A program made the translations under genes and the position numbers. Of a DNA stretch of 64,000 bases, positions 22,753 through 31,741 are shown piece by piece; position 1 is the first letter of the stretch; each line of letters starts with the position of its first letter. Under the pieces are notes generated by a model, which saw nothing but the letters and a program-made list of their open reading frames with translations, was not told where the DNA came from and did no database searches. Location of the stretch: positions 1 to 64,000 of the forward strand of contig JAUJNZ010000011.1 of assembly GCA_030447905.1 (NCBI GenBank), read 5' to 3'. The stretch comes from Thermoleophilaceae bacterium (GTDB taxonomy: Bacteria; Actinomycetota; Thermoleophilia; Solirubrobacterales; Thermoleophilaceae).

Positions 22753-23553
22753 CTAGACCGCCTCGTCGAGCGCCTCGTCTCCCAGGCGGCCCTTGAGCCG
22801 CAGGATCCCCTTGGTGTGCAGCTGCGAGACGCGCGACTCGGTCACCCCGAGCACCTCGCCGATCTCGCGCAGGGTCAGGTTCTCGTAGTAATAGAGGGCG
22901 ACGACGAGCTTCTCGCGCTCGGGCAGCCGGGCGATCTCGTCCGAGACCCGCTCGCGCATCTCGCCGGCGTCGAGTACGTGCGCCGGGTCGGGCGCATCGG
23001 GATCCTTGATGGTGTCGAGCAGCGAGACCTGGTCGCCCGAGGCATCCGACAGCGTCCACATCGCGTCGAGCGCGATGACCGAGGAGTTCGAGATCTGGGT
23101 CAGCGCTTGCTGGAAGTCGTCGACCGACATGTCGAGCGCCTGAGCCATCTCGACGTCGCTGGGCGCTCGGCGCAGCTCGTGCTCGAGCCTCGCGTTCACG
23201 CGCTCGATCTCGCGCGCACGGGCGCGCACCGAGCGCGGCACCCAGTCGAGCGACCGCAGCTCGTCGATGATCGAGCCCTTGATGCGGGTGATCGCGAAGG
23301 TCTCGAACTTGATCTCGCGGGCGAGGTCGAAGCGCTCGACCGCGGCGATCAGGCCGATCAGCCCGTAGGAGATCAGGTCGGCCTCCTCGACGTGCGCGGG
23401 AAGGCTCGCGGCCATGCGTCCGGCCACGTACTTGACGAGCGGCGAGTAGGCGAGGACCAGGCGCTCGCGTGCCTGACTATCATCTTCGCGCTTGTAGCGG
23501 CGCCAGAGCTCCGTGAGCTCGATCGCCTTGACGTTCGCTTCCATCTTGGCCAA
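22753..23553 (-). CDS. RNA polymerase sigma factor, WhiG/FliA type
   Basis: 266 residues with regions 1.2/2 (LWRRYKREDDSQARERLVLAYSPLVKYVAGRMAA, split here), 2.4 (ETFAITRIKGSIIDELRSLDWVPRSVR), 3 and 4.2 (LTLREIGEVLGVTESRVSQLHTKGI). RIKGSIIDELRSLDW and the lack of region 1.1 are typical of FliA/WhiG. In streptomycetes WhiG drives sporulation and in flagellates FliA drives late motility genes; nothing in the window tells which applies here. The ATG at 23553 lies 20 bp after the Xer recombinase stop, so the two are probably co-transcribed with the EF-G-like gene. Confidence 0.93.
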   Translation of the reverse strand: MAKMEANVKAIELTELWRRYKREDDSQARERLVLAYSPLVKYVAGRMAASLPAHVEEADLISYGLIGLIAAVERFDLAREIKFETFAITRIKGSIIDELRSLDWVPRSVRARAREIERVNARLEHELRRAPSDVEMAQALDMSVDDFQQALTQISNSSVIALDAMWTLSDASGDQVSLLDTIKDPDAPDPAHVLDAGEMRERVSDEIARLPEREKLVVALYYYENLTLREIGEVLGVTESRVSQLHTKGILRLKGRLGDEALDEAV

Positions 23554-23573
23554 ACGTGGGCGCGCCCGATCCG

Positions 23574-24530
23574 TCAGGCGCGTGGGTGCGATGAAGTGTA
23601 CGCGCTTTTCAGGATTCGCGTGTCAATGCGGGTGTAGATCTGCGTCGTCGAGATGCTCGCGTGGCCGAGCAGCTCCTGGATAGCCCGCAGGTCGGCGCCG
23701 CCCTCGAGCAGGTGGGTGGCGAACGAGTGACGGAGGGTGTGGGGCGAGACGCCCGCCGCGAGCGCCGCCCGACGCGTCCACACGTCGAGCCGGCGGCGGA
23801 CGTCCGAGGTCGACAGGCGACGCCCGCTCCTCGACACGAGCAGGGCGGGCTCGGGACGATCGCCGGCTGGCTTCGAGGCGAGCGCCGCCCGCCCGCGCGC
23901 CAGGTACCGCTCGAGCGCGCGCCAGCCGGGCTCGCCGAGCGGGACGACCCGCGAGCGACCTCCCTTGCCCTCGACGCGCACCTGCTCGGCGTCGGCGTCC
24001 AGGCTCACGAGGTCGAGGTCGACGATCTCCTGGGCGCGCAGCCCCGCCCCGTAGGCGAGCTCGAGCAGCGCTCGGTCGCGCAGCTCGATGGGAGTCGTCG
24101 CCGGGACGCAGTCGAGCAGCGCGGCCGCCTCGGTCGCCTTGAGCACGCGGGGGAGCTTCGACCCGCGCTTGGGGCTAGAGACGAGGTCGGCCGGGTTGGC
24201 GTCGAGCTCGCCGCGCTCGACCAGATGGCGGTAGAAGGTCCGGGCGGCGGCCAGGCGCCGGGCGACCGTGGCCTTCGAGTCACCGCCCTCCGACAGCGAC
24301 TGGGCGAAGCGGCGCAGGTCGCGCGGTCCGAGCTCGTGCGGGCCGAGGCCGAGCCTCTCGTCAGCGAAGGAGGCCAACCGGCCGAGGTCGAGGCCGTAGG
24401 CGCGCCGGGTGGCCTCGGCGACCGCGCGGGCGCCGAGCGCCCGGTCGAAGCCCGCGAGCGCCGCAGGCCACCTACCATCGTGGCCGATGGGACTGTTCTT
24501 CGTCAACACAGAGGACGGCCGGGTGGCCAC
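23574..24530 (-). CDS. XerC/XerD-type tyrosine recombinase
   Basis: 318 residues. The N-terminal SAM-like DNA-binding domain (TRRAYGLDLGRLASFADE, TVARRLAAARTFYRHLVERGE) is followed by a catalytic domain. Catalytic residues are visible: GAGLRAQEI (Arg), GKGGRSRVVPL (Lys), HTLRHSFATHLLEGGADLRAI (HxxR), LGHASISTTQIYTRI (His/Trp position and Tyr nucleophile). The length and compactness fit the chromosome dimer resolvases XerC/XerD rather than a mobile-element integrase. The only in-frame start is an ATG at 24530, whose first 44 bp overlap a small opposite-strand ORF. The WhiG gene follows by 20 bp. Confidence 0.92.
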   Translation of the reverse strand: MATRPSSVLTKNSPIGHDGRWPAALAGFDRALGARAVAEATRRAYGLDLGRLASFADERLGLGPHELGPRDLRRFAQSLSEGGDSKATVARRLAAARTFYRHLVERGELDANPADLVSSPKRGSKLPRVLKATEAAALLDCVPATTPIELRDRALLELAYGAGLRAQEIVDLDLVSLDADAEQVRVEGKGGRSRVVPLGEPGWRALERYLARGRAALASKPAGDRPEPALLVSRSGRRLSTSDVRRRLDVWTRRAALAAGVSPHTLRHSFATHLLEGGADLRAIQELLGHASISTTQIYTRIDTRILKSAYTSSHPRA

Positions 24531-24759
24531 GCAGGCTCAGCTCATCGAGGCCGGGCTCGACGACTCTCGCGGTGATCCCGGGCCCCCCTGGCATCGCATC
24601 CAGGGTCCGCGCGACGCCTCGACCATGTGGTACGGGGTACTGAGGAAACGGGAGCACGGAGTGTTCATCGGCGCGCTCTGCTTTCGACACGCGCCTCGCT
24701 TCGCCTCCCTCCGGGCCTCGGGCTGGGAGGAGGTGCCGGTCGAGGCGATCGGGTTGTGA
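24487..24759 (+). CDS. small conserved-looking hypothetical protein
   Basis: 90 residues, MGLFFVNTEDGRVATQAQL... with ASTMWYGVLRKREHGVFIG and a short C-terminus. Composition looks protein-like, and the frame closes neatly before the L,D-transpeptidase stop. It overlaps the first 44 bp of the divergent Xer gene, so one of the two starts may be misplaced. No family is recognised. Confidence 0.5.
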   Translation: MGLFFVNTEDGRVATQAQLIEAGLDDSRGDPGPPWHRIQGPRDASTMWYGVLRKREHGVFIGALCFRHAPRFASLRASGWEEVPVEAIGL

Positions 24760-24784
24760 GGGGCGCTGGCCGTCGCGGCGACGC

Positions 24785-25822
24785 TCAGCCGATGTACACC
24801 GGCGTTCCGACCGACACCCGGGCGTAGAGCTGCTTGACCTCGGGGATCGACATGCGGATGCAACCGTGCGAGGCGTTCGTTCCGAGCGAGGACGTCTCGT
24901 CGGTGCCGTGGATGCCGGCTCCGTCGTAGATGCCCATCCAGCGGGCCTTGAGCGGGTTGTCGGCCCGGCCGCCGGGGATGATCCGCCCGGCGAGATCACC
25001 GGCCCAGTCACTCTCGGGCACGTGCCAGGCCGGGTCGACGGCCATGTCCTGGACGCTGTAGAGCCCGGCCGGGGTCTCGAGGCCGACCTGGCCGACCGCG
25101 ATCGTGTAGGAGTCGGCCAGCTTCAGGTGGCGATAGAACCGCAGCCTGTAGCCCGAGCGATCGACGGTGATGTAGGCGGGATGGCGTCGGCGCAGGTCAG
25201 CGCGAGTGGTCTTCGGGCGCGTGACCTTGACCCGCGGCCGCACGGTCCGCACGCCGGGACGCTGTAACGCCAGCGCGACCTCCCGGCGCAGCTTCGCCCC
25301 GCTGATCTCGCGGCCGCTCCGGCCCTTGGTGAAGCTCAAGCCCGACGCCGACGGGGAGACGGCAGCCTCGACGACCGGGCGATCGGTGCTCCGCTTGACC
25401 CGGCGTACGAGCTTGGCCACCGCCCGGCGAGAGTAGGTCACGCGTGGGTCGATCTCCGCGCTGACCTCGCTTGCGGTCAGGTCGCGCGCTGCTCGGGTGA
25501 CCATGTTGCCCCCGCGGCTTCGCTCGAGGGCCTCGGCCACCGCCGCGTCGACGTCGGAGCGCAGGCGGGCGCGGCGAGCGCTCAGGGTGAAGGTGCGACC
25601 CTTGATCTTGACCTTCACCGGACGGCGCAGCGGCCGGGCCATGTCCCGCTCGAGCACCGCGCGGGCTTCGTGGGCTCGCATCCCGCCGACGTCCAGGTCT
25701 CCGACGCTCACGCCGTCGGCGATCACGTCGTCGCGCGAGGAGTCGTAGGCATAGACCGCCGCCGTCCCGCTCAAGAGCGCCACGACGAGGACCGCCAAGC
25801 CGATGAAGTAGGGACGGGGCAT
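24785..25822 (-). CDS. L,D-transpeptidase (YkuD) with peptidoglycan-binding-like N-domain
   Basis: 345 residues: one N-terminal membrane anchor (PYFIGLAVLVVALLSGTAAVYA in part), a domain like the VanW-associated PG-binding module (VSVGDLDVGGMRAHEARAVLE), a basic linker, then the YkuD catalytic domain. The active-site His and Cys lie in IHGTDETSSLG and ASHGCIRMS. YkuD enzymes make 3-3 cross-links between meso-diaminopimelate residues or attach proteins to peptidoglycan, consistent with the DAP-type MurE at 54.5 kb. The ATG at 25822 is preferred over a GTG 15 bp upstream. It is convergent with the small ORF before it. Confidence 0.92.
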   Translation of the reverse strand: MPRPYFIGLAVLVVALLSGTAAVYAYDSSRDDVIADGVSVGDLDVGGMRAHEARAVLERDMARPLRRPVKVKIKGRTFTLSARRARLRSDVDAAVAEALERSRGGNMVTRAARDLTASEVSAEIDPRVTYSRRAVAKLVRRVKRSTDRPVVEAAVSPSASGLSFTKGRSGREISGAKLRREVALALQRPGVRTVRPRVKVTRPKTTRADLRRRHPAYITVDRSGYRLRFYRHLKLADSYTIAVGQVGLETPAGLYSVQDMAVDPAWHVPESDWAGDLAGRIIPGGRADNPLKARWMGIYDGAGIHGTDETSSLGTNASHGCIRMSIPEVKQLYARVSVGTPVYIG

Positions 25823-25919
25823 GGGCGTCGCCCCCACAGTCTACGCCGCCGGGAGGCGGTCCTCGAGTTGGCGTGGCCCGGGGCGGCGGGAGTCCTCGCG
25901 CCGCGCGCTCGACCCTTCG

Positions 25920-27155
25920 CTACCGGCCGGCAAGGGCGGCGTCGATCGCCGCCAGCACGTCGACCCTGGCACCCGTGGCCCGCTCGTGCTCGCGCAGGGC
26001 GGCGAGATCGTCGGCCTCGAGCGAGCCGAGCAGTGTGCCGAGCTCGCCGGCCTCGAGATCGTCGTAGCCGGCGACCGGCGCCGCCCGGCCGTTGGCCCCC
26101 TCGCGGGGGCGGGCGCGCCGGCGGTTGACGTGCGGGCTGCGGCGCAGGAACTCCTCGACCTCCTGCTCGTAGCGGTAGGGCTCTCCCGCCCCGCGCAGGA
26201 TCGGGGCGAGGCGCATGTGCTCGGCGAGCTTGAGCACGGTCTCGCGGGTCGTATACCGATAGGCGAAGCCGGTCGCCTTGAGCAGCCGGTTGTCGAGGCC
26301 GCGACCGTAGCGCAGTTGGGCGAGCATCTCGGGGCCCAGCTCAATCCCCAACGGCCGGACGATCGCCGCGGCCAGCCCCGTGCCCCAGGGCGGCAACGCG
26401 GGGACCATCCGCTTGCCGAGCAGGTCGATGACCTCGCTCAGGGCGAGCACGCCGTCCGCGCCGACGTTGAAAAGCCCCGGGAGGTCGGCGTGCACGACGT
26501 GCTCGAGCGCCCCGACGACATCGTCCTCGTGGACGAACTGGTAGCGCGGATCGAACCCGAGCACGACCGGAACGGCGGGTAGGTCGAAGAGCGCGCGATG
26601 GGAGCTTCGGACCTCGGGACCGAGCACGTTGGCAAAGCGCAGGATCGACACCGACACGTCCGGGCTCTGCTCGGCGAAGTCGGCCACCGCGGCCTCGGCT
26701 TCGACGATGTCGCGCTCGAGCGAGGTGCGCGGCGGGTGGGGTCGCTCCATGTCCTCGGTGAAGAAGGCGGGGTCGTCCTGCGCGCAGCCGTAGTAGTGCG
26801 CCGAGGACTTGAAGACCAGCTTGCGCACGGTCGAGCCGGGCCCCCCGCACGCGGCGAGGACGTTCATCGTCCCGATCACGTTGTTCTCGTGCGCGCGCCC
26901 GGGCGAGGCCCACCCGGAGTCGACGATCAGCCGCATGTCGATCACGGTGTCGATCTCCGCGGCCTCGACGATGCGGCGCAGCAGCGAGTGCTGGGCGCCG
27001 ACGCGGACGAACTCCGTTCGTTCGAGCGCGCGCGTCGGGTCGCGGGAGTCGACGCCGATTATCGCCTCGATCTCCTCGCTGGCCTCGAGCGCCTCGGCCA
27101 ACCGACCGCCCCAGTAGGTCGAAAGGCCGGTGAGGAGGACGCGGCGGGAGCTCAT
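25920..27155 (-). CDS. extended SDR / NAD-dependent epimerase-like protein
   Basis: 411 residues. The cofactor-binding GLSTYWGGRLAEALEA replaces the usual TGxxGxxG, and the acidic residue that selects NAD is in IIGVDSRDP. The catalytic-site region has VFKSSAHYYG with Tyr in the expected area, then LRFANVLGP and FVHEDDVVGAL. The C-terminal 80 residues are a charged extension. This long form, followed directly by an acyltransferase, recalls the galE2-Rv0502 pair of mycobacteria. The product is probably involved in envelope lipid or sugar metabolism, but the substrate is unknown. The acyltransferase gene is upstream on the same strand, with only 7 bp between. Confidence 0.85.
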   Translation of the reverse strand: MSSRRVLLTGLSTYWGGRLAEALEASEEIEAIIGVDSRDPTRALERTEFVRVGAQHSLLRRIVEAAEIDTVIDMRLIVDSGWASPGRAHENNVIGTMNVLAACGGPGSTVRKLVFKSSAHYYGCAQDDPAFFTEDMERPHPPRTSLERDIVEAEAAVADFAEQSPDVSVSILRFANVLGPEVRSSHRALFDLPAVPVVLGFDPRYQFVHEDDVVGALEHVVHADLPGLFNVGADGVLALSEVIDLLGKRMVPALPPWGTGLAAAIVRPLGIELGPEMLAQLRYGRGLDNRLLKATGFAYRYTTRETVLKLAEHMRLAPILRGAGEPYRYEQEVEEFLRRSPHVNRRRARPREGANGRAAPVAGYDDLEAGELGTLLGSLEADDLAALREHERATGARVDVLAAIDAALAGR

Positions 27156-27162
27156 GGGAGCG

Positions 27163-28122
27163 CTAGAGCCACACCGAGTCGCGCTCGCCCACCATCTCGA
27201 ACAGGGTTGCCTGGATTCGTGTGCGCACCTCTTCGGCGACGGTCTGGAGGGCGGCGCGCTCGTCGCCTCCCGCGTCCACCCGGACGGGCTCGAGGAACCG
27301 GATCCGGAACTTGGCCGGCAGGTAGGCAGCCGCGCCGAGCGGGCCGAGGTGCGGAAAGGCCGGGGTGAGCGGAAAGGACCAACGGCCGGTGAAGCGTTTC
27401 AGAAGGCCGATGTGGGCGAAGATCGGCGCTGCCTCCTCGGCTCCGACGACGCACACCGACACTATCGGCACATCGGCCCGTCGGGCCGAGCTCGCGAACT
27501 CTCCGCGCCCGAAGCGGCGCAACCGGTAGCGGTCCCTGTAGAGCTTTCGCGTGCCTTTCCGACCCTCCGGAAAGAGGAGCACGAGCGACTCCTCGTCGTA
27601 GAGGAGCCGCTGCACGTTGGCCGGGTGGGAGGCTACGCAGCCGAGCTTGGGCAGCAGCATCGAGAAGCCGGGGTATCCCGCGAAGAGATGCTCGACCATG
27701 ATGTGGAGCGGCCGCGGGTGGGGGTGCTCCTCCCGGATTGCCTTGGCGATCATGGCCGCGTCGGGCGGCAGGGCGCCGGAGTCGTTGGCCACGAGCAGCG
27801 CCCCTCCGCCCGCGGGGACCTTATCGATCCCCTCGACCTCACAGCGAAACCAGTGGTGATAGAGGAAGTCGGCCAGCGTGCGGTCGACGAGCCCCTCGAT
27901 TCGCTCCGAGCGCCCCCAATCGCTCAGGCGTCGCTCGGGCTCGACTCCGGGAAGGTGGCGCCGGAGGTCCTCGCGCAGCTCGATCGCCGCCGTGGTCGCC
28001 CGCCCCGAGCACCGTCCGTTGGCCGGCGCCGGGCGGCGGTCGTCGACGCGCGGATCGGTCCGGTCCCGAGCGGCTGCTCCGTCGGGAGCGACGTCGAGCG
28101 TTGACGGGCCTCCCCTGTCCAC
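27163..28122 (-). CDS. 1-acylglycerol-3-phosphate acyltransferase-like protein (PlsC/LPLAT fold)
   Basis: 319 residues. After an 80-residue polar N-terminus the LPLAT domain starts with VEGIDKVPAGGGALLVANDSGALPPDAAM and continues with LGCVASHPANVQRLL and the substrate motif LLFPEGRKGTRK. The catalytic His expected after Asn in the first motif (NHS in relatives as I remember them) is Asp114 here (NDS). Either the His is shifted, the enzyme works differently, or it is inactive. It is co-oriented with the epimerase gene. An esterification step in phospholipid or envelope glycolipid synthesis is the family role. Confidence 0.82.
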   Translation of the reverse strand: MDRGGPSTLDVAPDGAAARDRTDPRVDDRRPAPANGRCSGRATTAAIELREDLRRHLPGVEPERRLSDWGRSERIEGLVDRTLADFLYHHWFRCEVEGIDKVPAGGGALLVANDSGALPPDAAMIAKAIREEHPHPRPLHIMVEHLFAGYPGFSMLLPKLGCVASHPANVQRLLYDEESLVLLFPEGRKGTRKLYRDRYRLRRFGRGEFASSARRADVPIVSVCVVGAEEAAPIFAHIGLLKRFTGRWSFPLTPAFPHLGPLGAAAYLPAKFRIRFLEPVRVDAGGDERAALQTVAEEVRTRIQATLFEMVGERDSVWL

Positions 28123-28200
28123 CCCGCGATTGTGCCACGGCGGCGATCGCCGGGCACGCTGCGCGACCCCGGCCGCGCTCGTCCGGTACGGTGGGTTGTT

Positions 28201-29280
28201 ATGTCGGTGTTATCCTCTGGGAACCGTCTGCTCGATGAGGCGCACCAGGCTTTGGCGACGGTCTATCCGTCGAAGGCCCGCCCCGCCGCTCCCTGGGAGG
28301 CTCATCGCGCCCCGCAAGGCTACGGCGAGCGTGCGCAACCCGATTGGCGCGAGGTCGACTGGCCGTCGCTCGTGCGACGGGCCTGCCTGAGCACCGGCGA
28401 GGTGACCTACGTCGACCTCGGCGAGGGCGACGATCCGCCGATCGTCTTCCTACACGGCCTCGGCGGCAGTTGGCAGAACTGGCTCGAGAACCTTCCGCGC
28501 GCGGCCCAGGAGCGGCGGGCGATCGCCGTCGACCTGCCCGGGTTCGGTACCTCTCCGATGCCGAGCGAGGAGATCTCGATCTCGCTCTACGCCCGCATCG
28601 TGAAGGAGCTGCTCGATCAGCTCGGGATCGAGTGGCCGGTCATCGTCGGCAACTCCATGGGCGGGTTCGTGGCCGCGGAGCTCTGCCTCCGCTATCAACA
28701 GGTCGAGCGGCTCGTGCTGGCCGCGGCATGCGGGATCTCGACCGCCAGCCTGCGCCGAGGCACGACGCTGACCCTGTTCCGCGTGGGCGGGTGGATCAGC
28801 GCGGCGACCCTCCCCCGCAGCCGCGACGTCGTGGCGCGGCCGCGCCTGCGCCATCCGCTGCTTGCGACCGTAATCCGCCATCCCTCTCGCATGCGCCCCG
28901 ACGTGCTGCTCGAGATCATGCCCCGCTCCAACAACCCGGGCTTCATGCCGGCCCTCGAGTCCCTGCTCGACTACGACTTCACCGACCGCCTGGGCGAGAT
29001 CGGCTGTCCCACCCTCCTCGTCTGGGGCCGTGAGGACATCCTGGTCCCGGTCGAAGACGCGGACGAGTTCGAGCGGCGGGTTCCCGACGCGCGCAAGGTG
29101 GTCTTCGACGAGACCGGTCACATGCCGATGCTCGAGCAGCCGGGTGAGTTCAACGACCTCCTGATGCGCTTCGCGAGCGGTCGGCTCACCGGCGAGGCGA
29201 CCGAAAGCCCGGACGCGGACGCCGACGCTCCCGCTCCGGCCGGGGAAGGGGCGCACGCTCAGCCGGTCAGCGCTCCCTGA
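28201..29280 (+). CDS. alpha/beta hydrolase
   Basis: 359 residues. The oxyanion-hole motif FLHGLGGSWQNW, the acidic strand VDLPGFGTSPMP, the nucleophile elbow VGNSMGGFVAAEL (Ser), WGREDILVPVEDADEF (Asp) and DETGHMPMLEQP (His) form a complete catalytic triad. The pattern is that of small-molecule esterases/epoxide hydrolase-like enzymes without a lid specific enough to name a substrate. The C-terminal 30 residues are an acidic, Ala/Pro-rich tail. The ATG at 28201 is chosen because the upstream open frame reads only low-complexity sequence. Its 3' end overlaps the ilvD 3' end by 22 bp (convergent). Confidence 0.9.
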   Translation: MSVLSSGNRLLDEAHQALATVYPSKARPAAPWEAHRAPQGYGERAQPDWREVDWPSLVRRACLSTGEVTYVDLGEGDDPPIVFLHGLGGSWQNWLENLPRAAQERRAIAVDLPGFGTSPMPSEEISISLYARIVKELLDQLGIEWPVIVGNSMGGFVAAELCLRYQQVERLVLAAACGISTASLRRGTTLTLFRVGGWISAATLPRSRDVVARPRLRHPLLATVIRHPSRMRPDVLLEIMPRSNNPGFMPALESLLDYDFTDRLGEIGCPTLLVWGREDILVPVEDADEFERRVPDARKVVFDETGHMPMLEQPGEFNDLLMRFASGRLTGEATESPDADADAPAPAGEGAHAQPVSAP

Positions 29281-30947
29281 GCGGCCGAGCCGACCTGGCG
29301 GGCGTACTTCGCGAGGACGCCGGATGGGTAGCGAGGCGGTGGCCACTCGTAGGCTTCGATGCGGGCGCGGATCTCCTCATCCGGCAGCTCGACGTCGAGC
29401 CTGCGCGAGGCGACGTCGAAGGTGATCGTGTCGCCGTCGCGGACCGCGGCGATCGGCCCTCCCCGGCGAGCCTCGGGCGCGACGTGGCCGGCCATGAAGC
29501 CGTGCGTCGCACCCGAGAAGCGTCCGTCGGTGAGCAGGGCGACCGAGTCGCCGAGGCCCTCTCCCTGGAGCGCTGCGGTGACCTGGAGCATCTCGCGCAT
29601 CCCGGGGCCGCCGGCCGGGCCCTCGTTGCGGATGACCACCACCTCACCGGCCGCGATCGACCCCTCTCGGACGGCCGCGAACGCGTCCTCCTCGGACTCG
29701 AACACGCGCGCGCGGCCGCGGTGCTCGAGACGGTCGTGGCCCGCCAGCTTGACCACGCAGCCCTCGGGCGCGAGGTTGCCGCGCAGGATCGCGAAGCCTC
29801 CGTTCGGCTTGATCGGATCCGCTAGCGGCCTGATCACGGGCTGGCCGTCGGGCTCACGCGCGGCTCGGGCGATCTCGCCGATGGTCTGGGCGGTGACGGT
29901 GGGGGCCTCCTCGTGGAGCAGGCCGGCCTCGCTCAGACGCTTGAGCACGACCGGCACCCCGCCCGCCCGGTACAGGTCGGTGGCCACATACCGGCCGCCG
30001 GGCTTGAGGTCGGCGAGCAGCGGGGTACTCCAGGCGATCCGGTCGAAGTCGTCGATGTCGAGCTCGACGCCGGCCTCGCGCGCGAGGGCGAGCAGGTGGA
30101 GGACCACGTTGGTCGAGCCGCCGCTGAGCGCAGCGCCGGCGATGGCGTTCTCGAGCGAGTCACGGGTGATGATCTGGCTCGGGCGCAGGTCGCGCTCGAG
30201 CGCGGCCATCACGATGCGACCGCACTCCTCGGCCACGGCGCCCTTCCTGCCGTCCTCGGCCGGGACCATCGAGCTTTCGGTCGGGGAGATCCCGAGCACC
30301 TCGAAGGCCATGGCCATGGTGTTGGCCGTGTACTGCCCGCCGCACGCCCCCGCGCCCGGCGAGGCGCGGTCCTCTAGCTCGCTCAGCTCCCCTTCCGAAA
30401 TCCCCCCCGCGGCGTGCGTACCGACCGCCTCGAAGACGTCCTGAATCGTCACGTCGCGGCCGCGGAACCTCCCGGGGGCGATCGTCCCGCCGTAGAGCAT
30501 CACGCTCGGGACGTCGACTCGGGCGAGGGCCATCACGCAACCGGGGATCGTCTTATCGCAGCCCGACAGCGCGACGAGCGCGTCGAAGGCGTGACCGCGG
30601 GCGACGAGCTCGATCGAGTCCGCGATCACCTCCCGACTGACGAGCGATGTCTTCATGCCCTCGGTGCCCATGGTGATGCCGTCGGAGACGGCGACGGTGT
30701 TGAACTCCATCGGCGTGCCGCCCGCCGCACGCACCCCCTCCTTGACGCGGTCGGCGAGCCGGCGCAGGTGGAAGTTGCACGGCATGGTCTCCGTCCAGGT
30801 GTTGGCGATGCCGACGATCGGGCGCGCGAGCGCCTCCGCGTCGAAGCCGATGCCCTTGAGGTAGGCGCGGGCGGGGGCGCGCTCGGGCCCCTCGAGCACA
30901 GCCCGGCTCGGGCGGCGCCGGGTAGACGCGCCGTTCTGGATCGTCAC
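29259..30947 (-). CDS. ilvD: dihydroxy-acid dehydratase
   Basis: 562 residues, full length. It dehydrates dihydroxy acids to 2-keto acids in valine, isoleucine and leucine synthesis. Iron-sulfur ligand regions are NTWTETMPCNFH, SGCDKTIPGCVMA and GACGGQYTANTMAMA. Other hallmarks are SDGITMGTEGMKTSL, GGSTNVVLHLLAL, RNEGPAGGPGMREML and TDGRFSGATHGFMAGH. The start is the GTG at 30947, which overlaps the stop of the preceding gene as GTGA; the frame further upstream is shadow. No other branched-chain amino-acid gene is nearby. Confidence 0.96.
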   Translation of the reverse strand: MTIQNGASTRRRPSRAVLEGPERAPARAYLKGIGFDAEALARPIVGIANTWTETMPCNFHLRRLADRVKEGVRAAGGTPMEFNTVAVSDGITMGTEGMKTSLVSREVIADSIELVARGHAFDALVALSGCDKTIPGCVMALARVDVPSVMLYGGTIAPGRFRGRDVTIQDVFEAVGTHAAGGISEGELSELEDRASPGAGACGGQYTANTMAMAFEVLGISPTESSMVPAEDGRKGAVAEECGRIVMAALERDLRPSQIITRDSLENAIAGAALSGGSTNVVLHLLALAREAGVELDIDDFDRIAWSTPLLADLKPGGRYVATDLYRAGGVPVVLKRLSEAGLLHEEAPTVTAQTIGEIARAAREPDGQPVIRPLADPIKPNGGFAILRGNLAPEGCVVKLAGHDRLEHRGRARVFESEEDAFAAVREGSIAAGEVVVIRNEGPAGGPGMREMLQVTAALQGEGLGDSVALLTDGRFSGATHGFMAGHVAPEARRGGPIAAVRDGDTITFDVASRRLDVELPDEEIRARIEAYEWPPPRYPSGVLAKYARQVGSAAQGALTG

Positions 30948-31654
30948 CGGGGGGGCGCGTTGGGCGAGCGCCGGCGCCGGCGCTCCCACTCCTGGAGGCG
31001 CCAGAGGTCGCGCCGGACCCGACCCGGATCGAGCTGGCGTCCGGGCAGGTGCATGTTGGCGTCGCGCAGCAGGCGAGCCTCGTCCCCGGTGAGCGCCATC
31101 CACTTGGCCAGCACGTCGTCGGAGTCGGGGAGCCGCGATCCCGTCACGGCATCGCTCAGGTCGGGAAACTCGACGCAGTACTCGGAGAGCAGACGCCGGC
31201 TCTGGGGCTCGTAGGCGAGGATCGGTTTGTGGGGATACACCAGATACGCATACCGGGGCGTGTCCGCGAGAGGCTCCTCGGGCGGAGACGGTGCAGCTCC
31301 GCTGGGCGGGTCGGAAGGGCGGCCACGCAGGAGCGCCGCGCCGGTCTGCCCACCCTCGGCGCCGCCTCGGCGTGCACCTTCGACCTCACCGCGCCGAAGG
31401 CCGCGGCCGAAGACCCGAACGAACCCCAGGTCGCGGTACATCTCCCACTCCTCGTCGTTGACACAGGAGCGCAGGAGCTCGCGCGCACGCTGCTCGGCCC
31501 GTCGCTCGCGGCCGGGGTCGCCGAACGCCACGAGCTCCGATGGCCGGCGTCGTCGCGACCGCGGCCGGCGCGACCGGCGTCGCGCGGTCGCGACCAGCGC
31601 CGGGACGACCAGGGCCGCAACGAGCAGAGCGAGCGTCAGCAGGACGAGGAGCAT
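30944..31654 (-). CDS. hypothetical membrane-anchored protein
   Basis: 236 residues. An N-terminal membrane helix (LLVLLTLALLVAALVVPALVAT) is followed by a very Arg-rich stretch (24-40) and a soluble part with RELLRSCVNDEEWEMYRDLGFVRVFG and YAYLVYPHKPILAYEPQSRRLLSEYCVEF. The second stretch looks like a folded domain; I do not recognise it. It is coupled to ilvD by a 4-bp overlap. Function unknown. Confidence 0.7.
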   Translation of the reverse strand: MLLVLLTLALLVAALVVPALVATARRRSRRPRSRRRRPSELVAFGDPGRERRAEQRARELLRSCVNDEEWEMYRDLGFVRVFGRGLRRGEVEGARRGGAEGGQTGAALLRGRPSDPPSGAAPSPPEEPLADTPRYAYLVYPHKPILAYEPQSRRLLSEYCVEFPDLSDAVTGSRLPDSDDVLAKWMALTGDEARLLRDANMHLPGRQLDPGRVRRDLWRLQEWERRRRRSPNAPPR

Positions 31655-31741
31655 CTCAACCGAACCGGTCCGGACCGCTTCGGGCCGTCCGCAGGCGGAG
31701 AGCCGAAGCCCCGCGCCGGCGGCTCCTCACTTGCGACCGGA

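Noticed and set aside
23574-24530. Xer recombinase as the missing integrase of the tRNA-Val island
   Set aside because: It lies 8 kb outside the island, has host XerC/XerD length and motifs and is joined to whiG. It is more likely a chromosome-dimer resolvase.
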